Shown one piece after another: positions 16,302 through 23,518 of a stretch of 33,010 nt of DNA. Source of the stretch: Acidobacteriota bacterium (GTDB lineage Bacteria; Acidobacteriota; Terriglobia; Terriglobales; Acidobacteriaceae); contig JAGWSG010000143.1 in assembly GCA_028876335.1 (NCBI GenBank), positions 1-33,010 on the forward strand, in the 5' to 3' direction. The first letter of the stretch is position 1, and each line of letters starts with the position of its first letter. The position numbers and the translations under genes are program-made. Below the pieces are notes generated by a model, which saw only the letters and a list, made by a program, of their open reading frames with translations, ran no database searches and was not told the DNA's origin.

Positions 16302-16781
16302 TCAGGGATGCCGTTGACCGCCTGCCGCAACATCAATCGCATGTCGAAGAAGAGGCAATATCGCTTCAAGACTCTCGGTCGCCCCACGCAGGCTGCCCGG
16401 AAGATTCGCGATGAGCGTTGCACCTCGCAATCCAACCACCGCTCGCGAGAGCCAGGAGAATGCATGCTTCTCACTGCCCTTCAAACGCATGAGTTCAGCA
16501 ATGCCCGGTGCTTCGCGGTCAATCACCCTTCGCGTCGCTTCCGGTGTTCGATCACGCGGTCCAAGCCCCGTTCCACCCGCAGTAAGAATGAGCGCAATGC
16601 CCTGCTCCTCCCACTCGGTCAATTGAGCAGCGATTCTGTCTTCATCGTCAGGCAGTAATGCCGTAGCAATTTGAGCATCGGGCCACGCAGCACGCAGCAT
16701 TTCCACCACCGCCGGGCCGGCCGTGTCAGTCGACTCGCCGCGCGAGCAGCGATCGGAAATAGTCAGAACGGCAAGATGCAT
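16302..16781 (-). CDS. MogA/MoaB-family molybdenum cofactor biosynthesis protein
   Basis: This 159-residue protein is a single MoCF-binding domain. MogA adenylates molybdopterin before molybdenum insertion; the MoaB paralogue has the same fold. The signature is LTAGGTGLGPRDRTPEAT (67-84), with the NLPGS loop at 126-130. The start is the ATG at 16781, giving MHLAVLTISDRCSRGE, the standard N-terminus; an upstream in-frame TTG would add 11 unrelated residues. It lies 13 bases downstream of the exported hydrolase gene, so the two are probably co-transcribed. It may supply cofactor for MsrP nearby. MogA versus MoaB cannot be settled by eye. Confidence 0.9.
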   Translation of the reverse strand: MHLAVLTISDRCSRGESTDTAGPAVVEMLRAAWPDAQIATALLPDDEDRIAAQLTEWEEQGIALILTAGGTGLGPRDRTPEATRRVIDREAPGIAELMRLKGSEKHAFSWLSRAVVGLRGATLIANLPGSLRGATESLEAILPLLRHAIDVAAGGQRHP

Positions 16782-16794
16782 AGAACGATTCTTT

Positions 16795-17742
16795 CTACTT
16801 GCTTGAAAGCACATGAATCGTGCGAAACCAGCGCGCCGCCTCTTCAGGCCAATGCGTCACGGGCAAATCTGTCGGACGCAAGCCATAACCGTGACCACCC
16901 TTTGAATAGATGTGCAACTCTGCCGCAACTCCGGCCTTCTTCAGTTGCATAAAGTAAACAACCGCATTCTCCACGTGAACCGGATCATCTTCCGCCTGCA
17001 CGATGAACGTTGGCGGAGTATCCGCGGTTGGATTGATCTCTGGATTTGCTTCAAAGTTATGCTCGGCCAATGCAAGATAACCGGGATAGATCACAACCGA
17101 AAAATCCGGCCGGCAGCTTTGCTTGTCCGCATCGTCCACCGGAGAATAGAGCCGTTTGTCGAAATGCGTGCTGATGGCCGCGGAAAGATGTCCACCCGCA
17201 GAGAAACCCAGAACGCCGATGCGATGCGGGTCAATGCCCCATTCGGATGCATGCTCACGCGCCAGCCCCATGGCGCGCTGTGCATCCTGCAGTGCTGCTG
17301 GAGATTTGGGATATGGACCTGTATTCGGCACACGATATTTCACCAGCACACACGTGACGCCAATCGAGTTGAGCCATTGGCAAACTTCCGTGCCTTCCAG
17401 ATCTATGGCAAGAATCTGATAGCCTCCGCCAGGGAATACCAGTACCGCCGCGCCTGAATTGATGGTGGTGGGTTTGTAAACAGTCAGCGTTGGAACGGAA
17501 ACATTGCCGAGACGAATCAGTGAGCGGCCCGCAATAAGATTGTCCTTCGCCGTCGTCATGTCTGCCTCAGTCGGCATATTGTCCGGTTCGCCCGGGGCCT
17601 TCCCGGGCCAAAGATTCATCGTCAGATGGCCAGGTGCAGGCTCCCATGCGGCATTCTGCTGGGCGTCGAGTTGAGAAGCGGGAACAGAGAGCGACAAGGT
17701 CGTCATAACCAGCGCGGCAGAAATGCCCAGATGTTTGAACAC
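16795..17742 (-). CDS. Exported alpha/beta hydrolase (acetyl-esterase/BD-FAE-like)
   Basis: This 315-residue protein starts at a GTG preceded by GAGGG at a 5-base spacing. Residues 1-27 are a signal peptide (LGISAALVMTTLSLSVPAS, cleavage after LDA). The alpha/beta hydrolase fold shows the oxyanion region LVFPGGGYQ (101-109), nucleophile S181 in GFSAGGH, acid D253 in EDDPVHVENA and H284 in GGHGYG. The arrangement matches bacterial xylan/acetyl esterases and the BD-FAE group that trims acyl decorations from plant polysaccharides; the precise substrate is inferred. It lies between the lipid-kinase-like gene and mogA on the same strand. Fold and triad are sure, substrate is not. Confidence 0.88.
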   Translation of the reverse strand: MFKHLGISAALVMTTLSLSVPASQLDAQQNAAWEPAPGHLTMNLWPGKAPGEPDNMPTEADMTTAKDNLIAGRSLIRLGNVSVPTLTVYKPTTINSGAAVLVFPGGGYQILAIDLEGTEVCQWLNSIGVTCVLVKYRVPNTGPYPKSPAALQDAQRAMGLAREHASEWGIDPHRIGVLGFSAGGHLSAAISTHFDKRLYSPVDDADKQSCRPDFSVVIYPGYLALAEHNFEANPEINPTADTPPTFIVQAEDDPVHVENAVVYFMQLKKAGVAAELHIYSKGGHGYGLRPTDLPVTHWPEEAARWFRTIHVLSSK

Positions 17743-17819
17743 GGAATCCCTCGCAAGAAGATGAACGTAGCGATCATTGCAGTCCGGGGAGCAACCACGC
17801 AACATGAATTGCTTGAGCG

Positions 17820-18770
17820 TTAAGGCCGCGCATCAGCCGGCGCAAGCAGCGTTAGACGTTCGGACGCTATCTCAATGCGCGCCGGAAGTGAACCAAGCCA
17901 CTCGCCATCTGCCTCGGCATAAACCAATTCTGATGATCCGTTGTGCGGTAGACACTCCACGGAATTTGCATTCAGTATCTCAATCTCACTGTTGAACGTT
18001 TGGCGGCCCGCAAGCGTAGCCATCAGGAAGCGGAAATAACGCCACCGGCTGCGCGTTTTAAACAGAAGTATGCGCAAGTCCTCCCCGCGCAGGGTGGAGC
18101 CTGGCGTAAGTACGCCAAGCGCTCCACCAAAAGACCGCACACGCACAGCAAGAACCTGCGAAGCCTCTACCAGTTGAGGTTCCGCGTCTCCGTTTGTTTG
18201 AATACGCACTTGAAACAGAGGAAAGGGTCCCGTCGCCCAAATGCGAAATGCCTCGATCAGATAAAGTACATACCCCAAACGCCGTTTCAGCTTCTTATCC
18301 ATCCGCGCCATCAGCAACGCATCTGCACCAACGCCGGCAGCCACTGTAAAGTAGTTCGTCTGTTCGTGGCCCTGCAGATTGCGATAGTGAATCCGGCCGA
18401 CAGGCACGCTAAGGTTCCTTGCGCTTACAAGCTTGCGCACGGCTTTTATGGCGGAAGTGCTGAGGCCCAGTGCCTGCGCCAGCACATTTGCCGTGCCAAG
18501 AGGCACCACGCCCAGCGCCACCTCTGTGCCCACCAGCGCTTGCAATACTTCATGCATCGTACCGTCACCACCGCAGGCAAGTACCGCATCGAACCCTTGC
18601 TCTACCGCTTCCCGTGCGAATCGCGTGGCAGATCCGGGAGCATTTGTCTCAAACGCCACCACCTCAACGCCCGCTTCACGCAGAATTGCGAGCGCCTGAG
18701 GAATGACCTTGGCGCGCCGGGAGGATAGCTGTCCGGAGACAGGGTTGTAGATAAGCGCAGCTTTTTGCAT
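17820..18770 (-). CDS. Diacylglycerol/sphingoid kinase-family protein
   Basis: This 316-residue protein belongs to the DAGK_cat/YegS/LCB5 family of ATP-dependent lipid kinases. The nucleotide-binding GGDGT is at 67-71 in ACGGDGTMHE, and PLGTANVLA is at 90-98. A C-terminal beta-sandwich domain follows. Two starts nine bases apart are possible (18779 and 18770); neither has a clear Shine-Dalgarno, and the shorter, MQKAALIYNPVSG, matches the family N-terminus. It precedes the hydrolase gene by 77 bases. The lipid substrate is unknown. Confidence 0.9.
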   Translation of the reverse strand: MQKAALIYNPVSGQLSSRRAKVIPQALAILREAGVEVVAFETNAPGSATRFAREAVEQGFDAVLACGGDGTMHEVLQALVGTEVALGVVPLGTANVLAQALGLSTSAIKAVRKLVSARNLSVPVGRIHYRNLQGHEQTNYFTVAAGVGADALLMARMDKKLKRRLGYVLYLIEAFRIWATGPFPLFQVRIQTNGDAEPQLVEASQVLAVRVRSFGGALGVLTPGSTLRGEDLRILLFKTRSRWRYFRFLMATLAGRQTFNSEIEILNANSVECLPHNGSSELVYAEADGEWLGSLPARIEIASERLTLLAPADARP

Positions 18771-18930
18771 GACGACCATAAAGCAGAGTGCCGCGCAATG
18801 GAACCACACGAACTCGCTGCAAAAGATCTGCTTCTATCATTGCAGGAATTGAAGGCAATGTGCTGCAGGAAATTGCTGCAAATTAAGTGCTCTGGAATCA
18901 TGAAGGGAAAGGTTGCGCGATTACGCCCGC

Positions 18931-18965
18931 AAAGAAAAATGCCGAAGCTCGAAAGCTTCGGCATT
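18931..18965 (-). terminator. Intrinsic terminator of nrdJ with UUCG tetraloop
   Basis: A perfect 12-bp stem, AATGCCGAAGCT with AGCTTCGGCATT (plus-strand arms 18938-18949 and 18954-18965), closes on TTCG read on the minus strand and is followed by TTTCTTTG. It begins 27 bases after the nrdJ stop. Confidence 0.93.
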
Positions 18966-18991
18966 CTCAGGTATAGAGGCTTCGATGCAGC

Positions 18992-21900
18992 CTAGCTGCA
19001 GCCACTCGTTGATCCACAGCTCATGCAGCGATAGCAGGAACCGTTGCGTACCATGATGGCACCGCAGGTGGAGCAACTAGGCGCGTCGCCCATCTCGTAC
19101 ATGGAGCGCATCGCGTCCGATGCATGATAGACACCGCGGTCAGTAAGCTCCGGTCCGTGCGATGGGCTCGCCGCTGTTGCCGCTACCGCCTGCACTTCCG
19201 GCGCTATACCGCCACTTGGAGCGCTGGTCGACCCCATGCCCGTTGAGGGTGCCGCTGGCTCCGGCTTCATCTCCGGCTCATCTTCCTCAAGGATGGAAGG
19301 CGATGCCGGCAGTTGCGGCGCTTCGGGCGCCAGTCCCGCAAACAGTGACAACTGCGTACCCGACAGGAAGCGGAGGCTCAGCCAGCGGAAGATGTAATCC
19401 ATCAGGCTCTTGGCGTAGCCAATCTGCTCGTTGCCGGTCCAGCCGCTGGGCTCAAAGCGGGTGTGCGCAAACTTCTCGCACAGCACGCGCAGCGGAACAC
19501 CATGCTGCAGTGCGAGCGAAATGGAGGTTGCAAACGCATCCATCAAACCGGAAACAGTCGAACCTTCCTTCGCCATGCGGATGAAGATTTCTCCCGGCTG
19601 CCCAGTAGGATAGAGGCCAACCGTGATGTAGCCTTCATGGCCGCCAATCGAGAACTTGTGCGTGACAGAAGCGCGCTCTTCCGGCAGGCGATGACGCACT
19701 GCCTTCGGAGGTGCATTCAGATCCTGTACAGGCTGGTGCTCCTGCATCTCAGGCTTGGAGACAGGCTTGAGTTCAGGAACGGCTGCTGCCTTTGCAATCG
19801 CTTCCATCGCCTTCTGGAATGCATTGGAAGCTGCGATTACCTGCCGTGCCGTCACCTCAAGCTTCTCATCGACCTTCGCTTCAAGCGTCTTCACGTCTGC
19901 TTCGGCGCCGGCATGTCCCCTGGCAAGCTGGGCCAGCACGCGCTCAACCGCGGCGTCCATCGCAGTGGGTTCACGCTTGGTGTCAAGCGACGTGTTCAGG
20001 GGCTGCACACCCTTCGATCCGTCACGATAGATGGCCACTGCCTTGATGCCACGGCGCCAGCTCTCGGCATATGCCTCAGCCACATCCTCCACTGTCGCCT
20101 CGTGCGGCAGGTTCACCGTCTTCGAAATCGCGCCCGAAAGGAACGGCTGCGTGGCAGACATCATCTTGATGTGTCCCATGTAATGAATGGAGCGCGTTCC
20201 CTTGGCCGGTTTGAACGAGCAGTCAAACACCGCTAGATGCTCCGGCTTGATGCCCGGTGCGCCTTCAATCGTGCCCGTCGCGTCAATGTAGCTCACAATG
20301 GCGTTGGTTTGTTCGTGGTTATAGCCAAGCTTGAAGAGTGCCGCCGGCACCGTGTTGTTCACGATCTTGATCATGCCGCCGCCAACCAGCTTCTTGTACT
20401 TCACCAGCGCCAGGTCTGGCTCAATGCCGGTCGTGTCGCAATCCATCATGAAGCCGATGGTTCCCGTCGGAGCCAGCACTGTGGTTTGCGAGTTGCGATA
20501 GCCGTAACGCTCGCCATAAACCAGAGCCATGTCCCAGCACTCGCGGCTCGCATCAATCAGTGCGTCCAACTGCGGCACAACAAACGGCTCGCTGCTCGTC
20601 TTCGACTTGCCAATGTTGTTTACCTCCGCGCGGTGCATGCGGATCACGTCGAGGAACGGCTCGCGGTTGACGTAGAATCCTGGGCACGCGCCACCCTGAC
20701 GCTCAACCGAGGCTGTCAGCGGCGTCGCGGAAGGAATCTCCGGGCACTGCGCTGCCAGAATTGCCGACTGCAGATATGCCTGTCCGCACATGATCGCCGT
20801 CAGTGAGGCAGCCAGATCGCGACCGGCAGCCGAATCATACGGCAGGCCAAAGGCCATCAGCAGCGCGCCCAGATTGGCATAGCCGAGCCCTAGCGGACGA
20901 TAGTCATGCGAATTGCGCGCGATCGACTCCGTCGGATAGCCCGAGTTGTCCACCAGAATCTCCATCGCCGTAATCACAACGGAAATCGCATGGCGATACG
21001 CCGGGATATCGAACGTACCCGCGGGCGTCACAAACTTGAGCAGGTTAAAGCTCGCCAGGTTGCAGGCCGAGTTATCCAGGAACATGTACTCCGAGCAGGG
21101 ATTCGACGCATTGATCCGAGCCGTGTTCTTGCTCGTGTGCCACTTGTTGATCGTCGTGTCGAACTGCATGCCAGGGTCGCCACACAGCCACGTCGACTCG
21201 GCAATCTTCTGCATGATGTCGCGCGCCTTGTACTGCTTCACGGGCTGCTTGTCCTTCACCGTCCGCGTCCAGTAGTCGCCGTCCTGCTCGTAGGAGCGCA
21301 TAAACTCGTCGCTCACGCGCACCGAGTTGTTCGCGTTCTGGAAGAAGATCGACGAGTAAGCCTCTGAATCCGGGCCTGAGCCGTCATAGCCCGCGCGAAT
21401 CAGCGTAAACGCCTTGGCTTCTTCCTTCGCCTTGCACTCAATAAAGTCGACGATGTCCGGATGATCCGCATTCAGAATCACCATCTTCGCCGCGCGCCGC
21501 GTCTTACCGCCGGACTTGATCACACCGGCAAAGGCGTCAAAACCGCGCATAAAGCTCAAAGGACCGGAAGCCACGCCCCCGCCGGAAAGCTGCTCCATCG
21601 ATCCGCGAATGGCCGAAAGATTGGTGCCCGTGCCCGAGCCCCACTTGAACAGCATGCCTTCAGTCTTGGCCAGCGTCAGAATCGAATCCAGCGAATCCTC
21701 AACCGCGTTGATGAAACACGCCGAGCACTGCGGATTCTTGTAACCGGTCGCCTCGAACTTCACGCCGCCCGAGGGCGCGTCCCAGTGCCAGCTCTTGCCG
21801 TCGGAATTAGGCTCCAGCCGGTCGCAGCCCACGTTGAACCACACCGGCGAATTGAAAGCCACCTTCTGCGTCAGCAGCATGTGCGCGAGTTCGTCGTGAA

Positions 21901-22270
21901 AGACGCGCGCATCGTCGTCAGTGGCAAAGTATCCGGTGCGCATACCCCACACCGTCACCGTCTCCACCACGCGGCTCACAAGCTGCCGCACGCCCGTCTC
22001 CCGCTCCGGCGTGCCAATCTGGCCGTGCAGGTACTTGGAGGCCACAATGTTGGTCGCCGTCATGGACCAGTCCAGCGGCACTTCCACGTTCTTCTGCTCA
22101 AAAATTGTGTTGCCTTTGCTGTCCGTAATCAAAGCGGTGCGCAGGTCCCACTGGACCTCGTCGTAAGGAGACACACCTTCCTTTGAGAAACGGCGCGTGA
22201 ATTTCAAACCTGCGTGGGTCGATTGGGCCTGGAGGTCCGCTGCGGTGGTGTGAATATTGGTCTCGTTCAT
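18992..22270 (-). CDS. nrdJ: Vitamin B12-dependent (class II) ribonucleotide reductase
   Basis: This 1092-residue enzyme reduces ribonucleotides to deoxyribonucleotides using adenosylcobalamin to make the thiyl radical, in the cytoplasm and independent of oxygen. Visible sites are KNPQCSACFINAVEDS (C182/C185, redox cysteine region), NPCSEYMFLD (C392 radical cysteine, E394) and NSACNLASFNL (C403 region). After the barrel comes an Ala-rich helical linker (about 800-900), a TSCPD domain (GGHEGYITVGLYPTGQPGE onward) and a C-terminal zinc ribbon with CSTC and CYRCMSC. The long form with TSCPD and zinc ribbon is typical of Acidobacteriota. GGAGAGAG precedes the ATG at 22270. Regulation is probably by NrdR, through boxes near 22474-22519. 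No other ribonucleotide reductase gene is in the window. Confidence 0.97.
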   Translation of the reverse strand: MNETNIHTTAADLQAQSTHAGLKFTRRFSKEGVSPYDEVQWDLRTALITDSKGNTIFEQKNVEVPLDWSMTATNIVASKYLHGQIGTPERETGVRQLVSRVVETVTVWGMRTGYFATDDDARVFHDELAHMLLTQKVAFNSPVWFNVGCDRLEPNSDGKSWHWDAPSGGVKFEATGYKNPQCSACFINAVEDSLDSILTLAKTEGMLFKWGSGTGTNLSAIRGSMEQLSGGGVASGPLSFMRGFDAFAGVIKSGGKTRRAAKMVILNADHPDIVDFIECKAKEEAKAFTLIRAGYDGSGPDSEAYSSIFFQNANNSVRVSDEFMRSYEQDGDYWTRTVKDKQPVKQYKARDIMQKIAESTWLCGDPGMQFDTTINKWHTSKNTARINASNPCSEYMFLDNSACNLASFNLLKFVTPAGTFDIPAYRHAISVVITAMEILVDNSGYPTESIARNSHDYRPLGLGYANLGALLMAFGLPYDSAAGRDLAASLTAIMCGQAYLQSAILAAQCPEIPSATPLTASVERQGGACPGFYVNREPFLDVIRMHRAEVNNIGKSKTSSEPFVVPQLDALIDASRECWDMALVYGERYGYRNSQTTVLAPTGTIGFMMDCDTTGIEPDLALVKYKKLVGGGMIKIVNNTVPAALFKLGYNHEQTNAIVSYIDATGTIEGAPGIKPEHLAVFDCSFKPAKGTRSIHYMGHIKMMSATQPFLSGAISKTVNLPHEATVEDVAEAYAESWRRGIKAVAIYRDGSKGVQPLNTSLDTKREPTAMDAAVERVLAQLARGHAGAEADVKTLEAKVDEKLEVTARQVIAASNAFQKAMEAIAKAAAVPELKPVSKPEMQEHQPVQDLNAPPKAVRHRLPEERASVTHKFSIGGHEGYITVGLYPTGQPGEIFIRMAKEGSTVSGLMDAFATSISLALQHGVPLRVLCEKFAHTRFEPSGWTGNEQIGYAKSLMDYIFRWLSLRFLSGTQLSLFAGLAPEAPQLPASPSILEEDEPEMKPEPAAPSTGMGSTSAPSGGIAPEVQAVAATAASPSHGPELTDRGVYHASDAMRSMYEMGDAPSCSTCGAIMVRNGSCYRCMSCGSTSGCS

Positions 22271-22404
22271 AAAACTCTCTCCAAGTGGCATAAGTTCGAA
22301 TACTGCGCCCAATGCAGCGTTTGCGCGCCTGCTGGTAGGACGTATTGGGGGGTGGAAACAGCTCTCAAAAGCGGGGGTGAAATAACCGCGAGTTGTTGCC
22401 AATT

Positions 22405-22462
22405 CTGCGGCCTTTTGGAGGGTTCTCCTCCGGGATTCTTTACATTCCTTTTACAGCCGCAG
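22405..22462 (-). promoter_or_regulatory. Folded RNA element in the nrdJ leader
   Basis: On the minus-strand transcript an outer 7-bp stem CTGCGGC/GCCGCAG (22462-22456 with 22411-22405) encloses an inner GGAGG/CCTCC hairpin (22431-22427 with 22421-22417). It lies 135-190 bases before the nrdJ start codon. The conserved B12-box of cobalamin riboswitches is not evident, so it is not called a known riboswitch. Confidence 0.45.
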
Positions 22463-22473
22463 ATGACAACTTA

Positions 22474-22489
22474 GCGCTGTCTATAGGGC
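22474..22489 (-). promoter_or_regulatory. NrdR-box-like site 2 (promoter-proximal)
   Basis: GCCCTATAGACAGCGC on the minus strand matches 10 of 16 positions of the NrdR consensus (acaCwAtATaTwGtgt). It contains TATAGA, a plausible -10. It starts 30 bases from the stronger box, near the three-helical-turn spacing known for tandem NrdR boxes. Confidence 0.4.
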
Positions 22490-22503
22490 AAGTCAACATG
22501 AAA

Positions 22504-22519
22504 CCACAATATCTAGTAT
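22504..22519 (-). promoter_or_regulatory. NrdR-box-like site 1
   Basis: ATACTAGATATTGTGG on the minus strand matches 13 of 16 positions of the NrdR consensus. Its end contains TTGTGG, which stands 18 bases from TATAGA in the second box, so the pair would cover both promoter hexamers of nrdJ. Confidence 0.55.
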
Positions 22520-22815
22520 TTTCTTTGTGATTACCTTACCCATATCGGAATTACCGGAGTTGCACTGTGGAAAGCTCGGAAACCCCTCAAATTTCCTGCA
22601 CTCCCAGCTCTGAAAATGCACAAAACGCAGTGCGGGCAAGCCTCCCATAAGCTGCCCACCCGCTAAAGCCAAGCCTAGAGCGGTTTCCGCCTTGTTACAA
22701 GACGCAGGGTTGGTGCAAACATGCCCAAATTGCCTGTGCGAAATGTGGAGAAGCGGGTCAGAATGTGGAACGCAGCACTGCATTCCACCAGCGCCCGGGC
22801 TGGTACGCTTGCCCT
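22520..22815. other. Non-coding remainder between nrdJ control region and GNAT gene
   Basis: This stretch has no convincing ORF on either strand and no strong dyad. It must hold the upstream part of the nrdJ control region and the GNAT promoter; I could not pick out convincing -35/-10 boxes for the latter. Confidence 0.4.
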
Positions 22816-23493
22816 GTGAATGATTCTGCGCCATCTCCTCTAGCCTGGAAGCCCATCGCTCTTCCCCAGCGCATCAAGCATACCGGTCGCACGGTGATCC
22901 TGGAGCCCCTGGACGCAGCCAAACACACTTCGGACCTTTTTGCCATGGTCGACGGTCATGACGAGCTCTGGGACTATCTGGGCGATGGGCCGTACCCGGA
23001 CGAAGATGCCCTGCGCGCTGCAATTGAACGTAAGCAGCACGCAACAGATGCCGTCTTCTTCGCACTTATCCCCATCTCACTTGAGCGCTGTACGGGGTAT
23101 GCAAGCTACATGAGAATGGACCCTCTGCATGGCGTCATCGAAGTGGGCAATATCCTCATGTCCCCTGCGATCCAAAAATCGACCGCCGCCACAGAAGCCA
23201 TGTACCTCATGGCGCGTCACATCTTTGACGATCTCGGCTACCGCCGCTACGAGTGGAAGTGCAACGCCGATAATCTGCCCAGCCGCCGCGCCGCGCTGCG
23301 TTACGGCTTCAGGTTTGAAGGCATCTTCCGCCAGCACATGATCGTCAAGGGCCGCAATCGCGACACCGCCTGGTTCTCCATGCTCAACACGGAATGGCCC
23401 GCACGCAGGCGCGCTTTTGAGGCCTGGCTCAATCCCAAAAACTTCGACATGAACGGCAAACAGCGGAAACCGCTGTCTGCCTTTGGTGTCTAG
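22816..23493 (+). CDS. GNAT-family N-acetyltransferase (RimJ/RimL type)
   Basis: This 225-residue protein is an Acetyltransf_3-type GNAT that transfers acetyl from acetyl-CoA. The core strands are visible as GRTVILEPLDAAKH, ERCTGYASYMRMDPLHGVIEVG (in part) and MSPAIQKSTAATEAMYLMA, where the CoA-binding turn lies, then RRYEWKCNADNLPSRRAALRYGF and EGIFRQHMIVKGR. The GTG at 22816 gives an N-terminus of family length; the next upstream in-frame start, GTG 22765, would add 17 residues, and neither has a strong Shine-Dalgarno. It is convergent with the DUF3857 gene, with 25 bases between the stops. The acceptor is unknown. Confidence 0.85.
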   Translation: MNDSAPSPLAWKPIALPQRIKHTGRTVILEPLDAAKHTSDLFAMVDGHDELWDYLGDGPYPDEDALRAAIERKQHATDAVFFALIPISLERCTGYASYMRMDPLHGVIEVGNILMSPAIQKSTAATEAMYLMARHIFDDLGYRRYEWKCNADNLPSRRAALRYGFRFEGIFRQHMIVKGRNRDTAWFSMLNTEWPARRRAFEAWLNPKNFDMNGKQRKPLSAFGV

Positions 23494-23518
23494 TCCCAGC
23501 CCACAGTCCCCGGGGCGG

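Noticed and set aside
18765-18995. Plus-strand 76-codon ORF between the lipid-kinase-like gene and nrdJ
   Set aside because: It runs through the perfect nrdJ terminator hairpin and into the nrdJ 3' end, has no ribosome-binding site and no recognisable motif.
19463-20236. Long plus-strand ORFs opposite nrdJ (also 20237-20806, 21461-22186)
   Set aside because: They are antisense shadows of the high-GC nrdJ frame, Arg/His/Leu-rich with no family motifs.
22271-22475. Cobalamin riboswitch ahead of nrdJ
   Set aside because: The biology would fit, but no B12-box was found. A GCCACTTGG string near the start codon is too far from consensus and overlaps the Shine-Dalgarno area.
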